Below, piece after piece: positions 45,613 to 55,765 of a stretch of DNA of 64,000 nucleotides. Source of the stretch: Gnetum montanum (taxonomy: Eukaryota; Streptophyta; Gnetopsida; Gnetales; Gnetaceae); the NCBI GenBank assembly GCA_015680685.1, contig MNCI01004050.1, positions 909,966 to 973,965 of the forward strand, read 5' to 3'. Under the pieces are notes generated by a model. It was not told where the DNA came from. It did no database searches and saw only the letters and a program-made list of their open reading frames with translations. Each line of letters opens with the position of its first letter. Position 1 is the stretch's first letter. The position numbers and the translations under genes were made by a program.

Positions 45613-48411
45613 TGTTGATGCATAAATTTTGGACACGCCAACACCTGGGAAAACTCGTTTTAGGAGACTCAAGGTTTTTTAAAAAACAATAAACTAAGCA
45701 AAATAATGAACGTTTTAAAAATAATAAACCAAGTAAAATAATTAAATTAAATGTTTGTGCAATTTTAGTACAATAAACAATACAAAAGAAAAATTCAAAT
45801 TTTTCTTGGTCGGGCTGGTCTCATTGCAAGTGTCGCCACAATGCTGTTTGTAGCCCCCCAATGGATGAGGGGAGATGAGGCTTGATGATTCCGTGTAGTG
45901 TAGCAACCGTCTACAACACGTCAACCTCCATCACCAGCAAATAACCTCCATCGGCAGCAAATTGACCTCCATCGGCAGCAAATTGCGTTCACCGCTGATT
46001 CTCCCCGTTGGGAGAAGACGTTTGCTGTTTGAAAGCAGAGAAACAAAGAACAAAAACGATGTTGATGTTGTTTGTGCTGCATGTGCATGAAACCTGTCTC
46101 TACCGGGTACCGGATTTGTCCACCATTGCTAGCCACTGGACGTTTGCTATTGCCTGGAGTTTACCACCCGTCATAGTGTCCGCGTCACTGTTGACATGCC
46201 AGCTATCACCGTCTGCCTGTGCATCTCCAAAGAGGCCTTGCCTGAGTTGTTGTCAGGTTGACGTTGAGGAGAGAGAAACTGTATTTGTTTCTGTGTGCAA
46301 AATAGAAAACCGCCGTTCTGCACTTTCTGCTGCAAGGCACCGACGACGTCGTCTGCTGGTTCCTGGCTAGCCCCAAGATCTCCCACTAATTGGGAGAGGG
46401 AGAGGGAAGACTTGTGTTGTCTGCCATCTGCAGGAGAAAGAGAGAGACTGTGCCGCATGTGAAGAAAGAAACCGCTGCTCACGCACCGTTTGGCTGCATC
46501 CTGCGCTACCGCCAACATGTTCCACGTGACTGCCGTTTCCTGCCGTCTAGGTTGTTATATCGGTGAGTTTTCGAATAGTATAAGAGGCATTTAAACGTAG
46601 GTTATATATGTTTTCAGTATAGGTGGAAAACTTTTCAAGAAATAAACAAGCATAAAAATAGTCAATATTTAGCTGGACGATAGTGATTGACGGAAACAAA
46701 AGATATGCGTGTAATTAAGAATTGCATGCGAGTTAATTTAATTTCCAAGGATCAAAATAATAAAATTGAAATTGATTATTACCTCTGGAGAGTGTGTAAC
46801 AAACCCTTTGTTGAGGTCAAACTCACCCATGCTAGGCATGGGGCCATTATCAATGCACATGTAAGAAATTATAGTTGCAAAGTAGTCAAAATGCACAAAT
46901 CAAATTCATAGGAATTCAACAACGCTATACTGGTTTTATGTAAAAAGCAAAATATACACAATAGGTCCTCAACCAAACATAAATAAAATAAAATAAAGAT
47001 TATGAATTTCAATTGCTAAATGAGCAAGCACTACATCAGCAACACATGATAAATAGTGCACCACATGCTTTGCACAGACCTCTAAAAGATGACCTCAATG
47101 TAACCTATCAATCATGCTGTTGGTACCAATTGCCCCTTGCAGAGAGAAAGTGATATAAAGGAATTCCATTTAGAAAAGAAAAGAAATAAAATCAAGAGAA
47201 AAAATAAGCCACCTGAAAAATGCCAACAAAATAGCATATCCTTAAATTATAAAACATGTTAATGACTACATAATTTGTGCAAGTCTAATAAATTGATTTT
47301 CGTATTATTTTTTTAAAGAATTACATATTTATAAATATTTGTTAAAACATTTGTAACAGTGATGCAGCGGGTGGACGACGAATGACGGTTTAGGGTTAGG
47401 GTTTCTCTCGCAAGCCACTATTTATAACGGAACCTGCCAAAGCCACAGGGGGGCAGAGCTAGAGTTTTCAACGACCATTTTTTGTTCTGCGACCAGCTAG
47501 GTGAGGCATCGATCAGGGCCTTCACTTGCTCTAGTAGTGCCTTCTGGCAGCCTTTCTCTATGCCATGTACTCCAACAATTGGCATCAGAAACACCAACAA
47601 CGGAGGGGCTTTTCGGTAGTCTTCTCTCTTTTGTCGGCAGGCAGCAAATCTCGCTCTCTCTCTTGCAGGCCAGACAAGTAGCAAATCTCTCTCTCTCTCC
47701 TGCAAGCCGGACAAGCAGCAACATGGGCTTCTCGTCAACCACAAACAACACACAACATTGCCAACCAAGTGGCTTGTCTGCCATAGCAACAAACAACCTG
47801 CGGTGGTCCCAAACAGTCTCTGGACGGTGCTTCACAGTGACAGTCGTAGTTGCAACACGGGTGACCGCAGACGGCAGTAGACAACAACTCAGGCAAGGCC
47901 TCTTTGGAGATGCATGCCCAGTCGGTGATTGGTGCTGCATCAACAGTGACGCAGACACCGTGAGGGGTGTCAGTAGAAGTTTTTCTTTTTGCCTATAAAC
48001 AAAAACCTGGTAGAGACAGGTTGCATGCACAGACAACACATATAGCATTAACATCGTTTTGTTTTTTATTTATTTGCTTTCAAACAACAGGGACTGATTT
48101 TTCTCTCTGCCATCTCCAAGTGCAGAAACAACCGCGGTGGCAGACAACTTTTATAGTTTTCAATATTATTATTTGCATTTTATTTCGAATTATTTATTGT
48201 ACTCTTTTAAATTGCCTGAATCATTTAACTTTTCAATATTCTTATTAAATTTAAATCTTTTAATATTTTTTAAAATATTATTATTGTCACATTGCCCTTT
48301 CAGCTGAGACTATTCCTGAGTTTCCGTACCCATACTAGAGGCGCCCTAGGCAATAGTCTTCTAAAATGAGTTTTCACAGGTATTCGTGTGTTCAAAATTT
48401 ACGCATCAACA
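45613..48411 (+). mobile_element. Inverted-end element, copy 2 (about 2.8 kb)
   Basis: The left end starts TGTTGATGCATAAATTTTGG and the right end is its near reverse complement, finishing CGCATCAACA. The inverted similarity extends well inward: 46020-46095 pairs with 48000-48090 (around 'gtagagacaggtt'), and 46150-46260 pairs with 47880-47975 (around 'ggcaaggcctctttggagatgc' in reverse). The arms may reach 0.9 kb, separated by about 1 kb that includes the block shared with copy 1 (46812-46855) and a telobox/TATA promoter (about 47390-47430). No transposase or RT is visible. Confidence 0.65.
47385..47432 (+). promoter_or_regulatory. Telobox plus TATA promoter in inverted-end element copy 2
   Basis: 'tttagggttagggtttctc' then 'ctatttataacgg', in the same arrangement as at 1365-1416 in copy 1. 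Confidence 0.5.
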
Positions 48412-49026
48412 CCCTTCATCAGTAAAAATTAAAATTAAAAATGCAATTACAATTCTCATGAAATCTAGACTTCTTCATCTTAATATAATGTCACCTCACC
48501 AAACGAACACAACTAGGTCCCTATTAAACACTTTAATCCTGGGAAAAAGGCACTGCATCATCTTGAAATTTAATTAAGAAAACCCACACCATACCAACCA
48601 AATTATGACATGTGCACGGTTTTGTTTTTACAATGCCTAACTTGGCTATGACTATTTCCATGTTATTTCTTACATAGTGCTCCCCTTTGTCTCTCCTTTT
48701 TACCAAAACCATATTTTAATGCATAACTTATATCCCTACTATGCAATAGAAAACAAAGTTGATGTAAACGTACGTGACATGCACACATCATAATCGGCGT
48801 TGACTTTGAGAGACAATTTCCTTTGTTCTTATTCCTCCCTCTTTTAGTTGTTAGCATGTTTTCTTCATTTCAAATAAATTTAGATGTTCTTTGTTGATGA
48901 ATAACTTGGGTGTTTAGGCTCTCTTCATGCTATCGTATGTAACATAGTGGATAGTTTTTTTCACATCCTAAATGTCCATTGTCCATAAAGTTTCAGAATT
49001 GGACCTAACAAGTTGTATTTTCGCTT
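48412..49026. other. No recognisable gene
   Basis: AT-rich flank between the inverted-end element and the solo LTR. No coding or repeat signature was seen. Confidence 0.4.
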
Positions 49027-49903
49027 TAATGGGACGCGATATCGCATGGGCCGTGATATTGCGTACACGATGTCGCATCCACCACAATCTCGCATCCCCT
49101 GCGATATCGTGTACGCAATATCGCATCTTCCCCTGCGATATCAGGTACGCGATATCGCGGTTCGTTGCCAAGTCTATAAATAAGAGGCGGCTCTTCCTTG
49201 TTTCTCATTCTAGGCCTAGACTGTAGCAAAACTCTGGCATTTTTACCTCTCCAGAGATAGAATAATTTCCATGTGCCCACAGTAGGAGCTCCAAAGTGAA
49301 CGGATCTTTATTCGAGCAAATATTATACCTAAACACAAATTTGTGTATGGAAATAAAGATGAACTTCTTGGATAAACTTTGCAGTGCATGGACTAAGCTA
49401 GATAGGACTTTACTTATTGTTATTTATAGTTCATCATTTAAATGCTTTATTAGTTAATTAAATCTCTCTCAATCCTTCTCCCATAGTTAAGTGCATTCAG
49501 TACGACTGCTTCGAGCATGTGTGTTACGCTTGATAATCCCAGTAACGAATAGCGTTTGGTAACCAAGGTTGCATTGGTTCAGGGTGTGAACGATAAGTGG
49601 GAACGGATGCTGATGCTAGGTTAATTAAGGCTTAGTTAGTTAATTAAAGTTAGTTAATTAGTCTCTTCACCCTTCACCTCGTCAACATAGGAGATAAAAA
49701 CGAAAGGACATAAAAATCATATACCTCAAACTTACTTAACCATACAACCATGACAAATACAAGTAAGTCTGGGAAGACAATGAACAATTAACCTTAAGTG
49801 TTCCATGAGGCGTGTAGGCACTTATTCTGTGGAGTTCGACCGGATCGCGCGTGTAACGCTCGTATTCATATGGTTGAGTGTAGGGGTACCTTGCCACTCA
49901 TCA
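49027..49903 (+). mobile_element. Solo LTR of the element A family
   Basis: It aligns throughout with the element A 5' LTR (TATA at 49175-49182; 'taagaggcgg'; 'tgtaggggtacc'; end CACTCATCA at 49903) but no PBS follows. The flanking pentamers cgctt (49022-49026) and agctt (49904-49908) fit a mutated target-site duplication. The U3 starts with an eight-unit GCGATATCGC-like array. Confidence 0.75.
49036..49158 (+). repeat. Eight-unit palindromic GCGATATCGC array upstream of TATA
   Basis: Decamers begin at 49036, 49053, 49067, 49084, 49101, 49115, 49135 and 49149. The first and last are perfect palindromes and the others differ by one to three bases. Start-to-start spacing is 14, 17 or 20 bp. 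The array ends 16 bp before the TATA box. Confidence 0.85.
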
Positions 49904-50601
49904 AGCTTATTCATGAATGAAGTTAATTCCTTCATTCTACTCCATTTACTAATCATTAATTAAAGTAGATGTAAATGAAAAGTTAGTTTATAGTTTAAAT
50001 TATTTTCTATAATAAATAAATATGAAACTAGAATTGAAACAAAGCTAACTCATAAAAGATTATATAAATATATTTTTTTTACCATATTATTGTTGATCAT
50101 GGACCTGTGTGATAGTATGGGCAAGGTTGACATCAATAGAACCCTAAGAAAAGGCTAGAGCATTCAAAGAGGAGAGAAGGAAGTTTGGTATGTCAAAGTA
50201 AATCAAATGTTTCCATAGCGGCCATATCCATGAGATGTGCCAACCCCATCAAATATTGGTTCATCAACATGGATAGTTCATGATCCCAAAATGGAAGAAG
50301 AAAAACTTTAGGCACTCCTAAACTAGTAGAGATTTCAGAAACCTGATGATAAGGGAAAGCAACCAATGGAAGAGCCACCACCACTTGAAACAACATAAGG
50401 CTACATCTAGCTTTATCAAATTTTGTTTTTTTATAAAGTTGTTATGTCATGAGTTATGTCATTTTTGTAAACTCCACTGCAGCATTAGAGAGTCATGTAT
50501 ATAAGAGTTAGTGTCATATGAATCTACCTTCTAATTTTCTAAGGAACTCTATCTTCATTTTTTTTAACTCAAGGATGAGTTTTCAATTAATCATGACGGT
50601 A
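49904..50601 (+). other. Unassigned, with the 3' internal end of an older LTR element at its right
   Basis: 50490-50601 is nearly the same as 58003-58112 and ends in a purine-rich stretch just before an LTR start, so it is the 3' internal end of an LTR element. 49904-50490 has no recognisable content. Confidence 0.4.
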
Positions 50602-51235
50602 TGATAAATTCAAATTTTTCTCAACAACAATAACAAAGCCACGATATCGAATCCCCAATATCAGGGCACAAGATACAATGTCATGTATCCAATATGGAAA
50701 ATGTATGTAAGCCTATACATACAACACTTAGGTGCATCATCCACATACAGTTTCATTTCACACCTAGCAAAATTTCATAAATTTGTTTTCTTAATTTTAG
50801 TACTTAGCCCTTAGGAGTGTATGTTTGCAGTGTGATGTTTAGTAATTGAACAGAGTCTTTATTCAAGTAGAATGTACTTGGACACATTTTATGCATGAAA
50901 ATAAAGATTGAGATTACTTTGTATCATTGCAGCATCACTTAGTTTTTACTGTTTACACTTAGAATAATTTTCCTCCTTTGACTTACCTTAATGTTTACTA
51001 TTTTCTCTAGTTACTGATTTACTTTCTATGCACAGTATCATTACTGTATTAAGTAGAATGGATATGACTAATTCCAAGCATTAAGTGTAATCGTTTAGTA
51101 ATCTAGAAGTATTATCACTTGGTTTGCTCAATAGTGTAATACTTGGTAATCCCAGTAATGATTGTATGAGTCCAAGATGTGTCTGGAGAATTAGGAATGG
51201 ATGTCCCTTGCATAGGCTAGCTTAAATTTGTTTAC
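50602..51235 (+). mobile_element. LTR B, interrupted by element A
   Basis: It starts TGATAAATTC, like LTRs at 33864 and 58113, and matches 58113-58746 until it breaks off at 51235 (...gtttac), where element A begins. The right part of this LTR is not found after element A because of the join at 58002. Confidence 0.8.
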
Positions 51236-52274
51236 TGATGAGACACGACCTGCATGTGCTGCGATATCGCATCTTCCCCTGCAATATCGCGTACGCGATA
51301 TCGCGGTCCGCCGCCATATCTATAAATAAGAGGCGGCACTCCCTTCATTTCCCAATCCTGGCTAGTGTAGCGAAGCTCTGGCAGATTGATCACTCCAGAG
51401 TTAGAATTTTTCCCCATGTGCCCGCAGTAGGAGTCCTAGAGTGAACGGCTCTTTATTCGAGCAGCTTGTAACCTGAACCCAAGTTGTGTACGGCAATAAA
51501 GACGAACTTGTTTGGATAAACCTTGCAGCACGTGGTTTCATTTATTGCTTTATTTCCTGCTTTCCTAGTGCGTTCAAGTACGACTTGATTACGAGCGTCT
51601 ACGGACGTGTACGGCTAGTCAAGGAATCGGCTGCTTGACGCAATGCATGAGTACGACTCAATTACGAGCATTGGATGCTTGGTAACCCAGTAGCGTATTC
51701 CAGGATTCTGCGCTTGGTAACTCCCGGGTCTAATGTGTACGGCTAGTTGAGGAATCGGCTGCTCATTGCTAGGCTAGATCGTGTGATAAGTACGACTTAG
51801 TTACGAGCACCCACGGGTGTGTACGGCTGGCTAAGGAATCGGCTGCTTATCACACGTAGGCTAAATAGGTGCCTCAGTACGACCACTTCGAGCACTTGCG
51901 TTACGTGTGGCGATCCCAGTAACGATTAGCGTTTGGTAAGCTGCAGTTGCATAGTTCAGGGTGTGTCCGGTAAGTGGGAACGGATGCTGACGCTAGTTAA
52001 TTTAGACTTAGATCTTAGTTAGAGTTAGTTTAGTTTTCTCAACCCTTTCTCCTGGTAGCATAGAAGATAAGCCGAAAATACCAAAAAAATCACATACCTC
52101 AGACTTGCTTAACCATACACCGTGACACATACAAGCAAGCCTGGGAAGACAACGAACGATTAACCCCAAGTGTTTCTTGTGGCGTTAAGGCATTTAGTCT
52201 GCGGAGTTCGACCGGATCGCGCGTGTACGCTCGTATTCGTATGGTGGAGTGTAGGGGTACCTCGCCACTCATCA
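51236..52274 (+). repeat. Element A 5' LTR
   Basis: It runs TGATGAGACACG...CACTCATCA, 1039 bp. GCGATATCGC-type decamers at 51261, 51281 and 51295 (the last two separated by GTAC) lie upstream of the TATA box at 51321-51328. Confidence 0.92.
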
Positions 52275-52294
52275 TTGGCGCCGTTGCCGGGGAC
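52275..52294 (+). promoter_or_regulatory. Element A primer-binding site, tRNA-Asp
   Basis: TTGGCGCCGTTGCCGGGGAC immediately follows the LTR. TGGCGCCGTTGCCGGGGA is the complement of the plant tRNA-Asp 3' end, a common primer site of Athila-type elements. Confidence 0.92.
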
Positions 52295-52420
52295 TAAGTG
52301 TTTTTTCGCCAATTTAACATAAGGGATATCACTCACATCGTTGTGAGCTTAAAACGAACCTTAGGGTTAATCAGTTAATCAAGAACAATAAATAACGGTG
52401 AAATTAGCACACCAATAGAA

Positions 52421-55400
52421 ATGGCTTCTTCTCACGAAATCAACTCACCTAAGGACAATACAGGAGAAAGTCAGCATCATACGCATAACCGCAATCAACC
52501 ATGTCCTCAACAATCTAAGGTCACATATACTCATCCCGATGAGTATGTGCCAGATTTTACCTTTGTTTTCCATCAAGATGAGCAACTGCGGTGGAGAGAC
52601 ATGCAAGGTAACATCGTGTTACCCCCAGATCGATCCGCTCCCAACATGCTTTCCCGTGCTTTGGTACAGTATGGCATGCATGAGCTGCTTGCTGAATACG
52701 TTTTGGATGATTATGACACAAGGGATTATCATCCCACAAATGCCCAACGTATTCGGGATGCAAGGCAGGAGAGCCAACATTCACTATTGAAGGGCAAGGT
52801 TCCCCACGTCATTAGTGAAATAGGAGAAGAGGAACCCCTCACGATGGGTTTCTTAGAAAATGATGTTCCTCCTCCTCACTCTAGTGAAGAGGTTAGGCAT
52901 CAGGGCCTTAGATCAACGATACATATTCCAGGCTCTGATCCCCGTGAGCACCAGCTGTTCACGGCAGGAACAATCACTCGCACTAATGACGGACTCGTTG
53001 ATCGTCACAACGATCGGGGCCGAAGCAGCCGAAGAGAAGGCAAGAAACATCACCATGGTGATGGATCCCCTTCTTCTTCCCCTTCATCACATCATTCACC
53101 CTCTCCTTCCACATCTGGGCGCAGCCACCATGAGCATAACGCGGAAAGTAAAGGTAGAAGAGATGAAATGCCTCGACAAGAAGGTCGAGAGGAGTTAGGA
53201 CAAGGGCAAGGACGTAGGGAGAATAGGGAACCACAACGTAGACATCACAGACGTCATGAAAGAGATGATCATGACGAACCCCTATTCGCAACCCGAAGTA
53301 TGCTTGACATTAGAGAGGCAGTTAGGATTCCCACAAGGCATTTGAAAGACAGTAGGATCAAGCGTTTGGATATAAATAATATCCCACGTTTTGAAGGGGG
53401 ATACAACGCTGATCCTCAACATCATTTACAGGCATTCCACGACGCCTGTGCCTTGCAGAACATAGACAATGAGTGGCAGAAACTCAAGTTGTTCCCAAGG
53501 ACACTCACTAAAGAAGCGGAAAGCTGGTACCGGTCCTTAGAACCGGAAACCATCAGGAGGTGGAGTACGATGCTCGAATTGTTCAACAACAAATATCAAA
53601 CGTACTCCAGAGTGTCCAACTTGCGTAAGCAGATCCAAGGCTGGAAACAAGGAGCTTATGAATCCTTGGATGCTGCCATGGCCCGTTACTACACATTGCT
53701 ACATCGTTGCCCGGGCCATGGGTACGCTAAGCGGGATCAACTTCGCCACCTCGTGGATGGGCTACGAAATGAAACGAGAAGAACTCTTGGGACTTACGCC
53801 CAAGGGAGACTCTCCCAACTAAGAGCCCATGAAGTTGAAGTATTGTTGGAACAAGTAGCGCAAGAAGAGGGTGAGCTACGGAAAAGAGAAAGTGCGGAGG
53901 AATACAACCGTGATCCCTCCCTTCGTAAGAAGGGAGTGAAATTCTGTGATGAGGAGGATGAGTCACCACTCGAAGAGTTGGTGAACAGGAAAACTGTGCC
54001 GATCCAAAAGTTAACAACGGAGGTATCGGCTAAGGTAGACCAAATGTGGGATTCCTTAGACTCACGAATAGAAACAGTTTTGAAAATCGTAGAAGAGTCT
54101 AAGGATGAGCAAAGTAGTGATAAAAGCAAGAACATGCGGAGAAACTTTAACCCTGCACATAACAAGGGTAAGGGAAAAATCTCTAACTCCGATGAGGCTG
54201 AAAATTCTGATTCAGACAATGACGGTGGATGTGAGGTCTGCTACTATGACCATCCTAAGGGATGTTGTCCAATTATCTCACATCTGCAGGAGTCTGGGGT
54301 GTATGCATTAAATCCAAGACTTAATCAACGGCAAACACCCAGAAGGTTACCTTATCCACAAGGTAACCCGAGGCAGTTCCACCAACCCTTGACGTATTAT
54401 CCAAGTGGAACACCTCCGCAGCCCATCGAGCAACATCAGCAGTGGCAATACCCACAGTCATGGGGGATGCCACAGCCAACACATCGATACCCTTACCGGC
54501 AGCCTGATCCTTATGGTTATTATGTGCAGCAGCCAGTTTCTCCAGGTGACGCTATGAGTCACACTCCACGCCGTCACTACTACGCTCGGGAGTACTTCAG
54601 AAGGACTCCTTCTCCTCCGGGAGACATTCCACATTCTGTCCATCCTCTAACTCCACCCGCACCTTTTCCTCAAGTAGTTCCCATAACACCTCCTGCTCCA
54701 ACAATGCAAGGGGAATTACCTACCCAACCGCAGCAACGTCACGCCGCGAGATCTGTAAATATTCAGAGTGTAAATATCCAACCGGACACTAGTTCTGGCG
54801 ATAACTGTACAAAAAAGAGACCCTTTTTCAGAACTAGGAGCCCGGATAGGCTCTCGCAACAACAAGCGGACGGGTATATGTATAGGCCTCTAACTACTAA
54901 CACTTCGGAGCACCCTTCAGTCCAAGGGAATGTAACGCATACGGTTATGCTAACACATACCGTAACTGACTGGATCAAGGTAGGCCACCTTCCCAGGAAA
55001 CTAACTGATCCTGGGAGTCCCTTTATTCATTTGCAGATCGCTGGGAATGCACCACATCGAGCTCTTCTTGACTCAGGTTCCGGAGTCAACTTAATTTCGC
55101 GAAAGATGTATCACGCCTGGAACCTGCCCCAACTTAAGAAGAGCAACATCCAACTAGAGCTGGCAGACCAGTCCATCACTATTCCCTTGGGATTAGTGGA
55201 GGACGTTATTACCACTGTGTGTGGTTGGTCCTACCCAGCGGATTTCCTAGTGATCGATGTTAACAACAACGAAGGGGACTTCCCAATTATAATGGGAAGG
55301 GCATGGCTAAGCACAGTAGATGCATGCCTTAGGATCCGTGATCTTTCCTTGGAAATCTCCAAGATAAACATATGTGGAAAGATCGAGAAGAGGATAGTTC

Positions 55401-55765
55401 CATGCATCACATACAGTGATTCATCGGGTGATGACACGGAGGAAATGTCTCCATGTCACAGGTGTGCCCAGGAAACTCTGCAACAAAGATGCCTGTATGT
55501 AGCAACCACACAAGAAGTAGTAGACACCCCGTGGTTGACAGCTTCTCATAAGGGCAAACAAATATGCATGGAACGAACTGAGGCAACTCATGCCAACAAC
55601 CGTGGCATAGACACATTGGAACGTGAGCGTCGCCAACTTCCACCCCTGAATCTAAGATCATCAATTGGGAGAAGTTGGGCACTTCTTAGAAATTCAAATA
55701 GGCACTCACTATTTCGGATCTCTCCCTCACAACTCAGTCATGGGAGAGATGGCCACCTATGCTAA
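52421..55765 (+). CDS. Element A gag-protease polyprotein (1114 codons, uninterrupted)
   Basis: The ATG at 52421 is the first after the leader. Residues of about 30-70 hold the FVFHQDEQLRWRDMQGNI motif shared with K. At about 185-290 is a Ser/His/Arg-rich basic stretch. At about 320-480 is the gag core (NNIPRFEGGYNADPQHHLQAF, ESWYRSLEPET, CPGHGYAKRD). At about 605-645 is the knuckle-like CEVCYYDHPKGCCPI and then HLQESGVYALNPR. A Pro/Gln-rich segment follows to about 800. At about 870-1010 is a retropepsin domain with LLDSGSGVNLI (D-S-G intact) and PIIMGRAWLS. The last 50 residues come from sequence beyond the pol deletion. No RT follows. It could supply capsid and protease but not copy itself alone. 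Confidence 0.92.
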   Translation: MASSHEINSPKDNTGESQHHTHNRNQPCPQQSKVTYTHPDEYVPDFTFVFHQDEQLRWRDMQGNIVLPPDRSAPNMLSRALVQYGMHELLAEYVLDDYDTRDYHPTNAQRIRDARQESQHSLLKGKVPHVISEIGEEEPLTMGFLENDVPPPHSSEEVRHQGLRSTIHIPGSDPREHQLFTAGTITRTNDGLVDRHNDRGRSSRREGKKHHHGDGSPSSSPSSHHSPSPSTSGRSHHEHNAESKGRRDEMPRQEGREELGQGQGRRENREPQRRHHRRHERDDHDEPLFATRSMLDIREAVRIPTRHLKDSRIKRLDINNIPRFEGGYNADPQHHLQAFHDACALQNIDNEWQKLKLFPRTLTKEAESWYRSLEPETIRRWSTMLELFNNKYQTYSRVSNLRKQIQGWKQGAYESLDAAMARYYTLLHRCPGHGYAKRDQLRHLVDGLRNETRRTLGTYAQGRLSQLRAHEVEVLLEQVAQEEGELRKRESAEEYNRDPSLRKKGVKFCDEEDESPLEELVNRKTVPIQKLTTEVSAKVDQMWDSLDSRIETVLKIVEESKDEQSSDKSKNMRRNFNPAHNKGKGKISNSDEAENSDSDNDGGCEVCYYDHPKGCCPIISHLQESGVYALNPRLNQRQTPRRLPYPQGNPRQFHQPLTYYPSGTPPQPIEQHQQWQYPQSWGMPQPTHRYPYRQPDPYGYYVQQPVSPGDAMSHTPRRHYYAREYFRRTPSPPGDIPHSVHPLTPPAPFPQVVPITPPAPTMQGELPTQPQQRHAARSVNIQSVNIQPDTSSGDNCTKKRPFFRTRSPDRLSQQQADGYMYRPLTTNTSEHPSVQGNVTHTVMLTHTVTDWIKVGHLPRKLTDPGSPFIHLQIAGNAPHRALLDSGSGVNLISRKMYHAWNLPQLKKSNIQLELADQSITIPLGLVEDVITTVCGWSYPADFLVIDVNNNEGDFPIIMGRAWLSTVDACLRIRDLSLEISKINICGKIEKRIVPCITYSDSSGDDTEEMSPCHRCAQETLQQRCLYVATTQEVVDTPWLTASHKGKQICMERTEATHANNRGIDTLERERRQLPPLNLRSSIGRSWALLRNSNRHSLFRISPSQLSHGRDGHLC

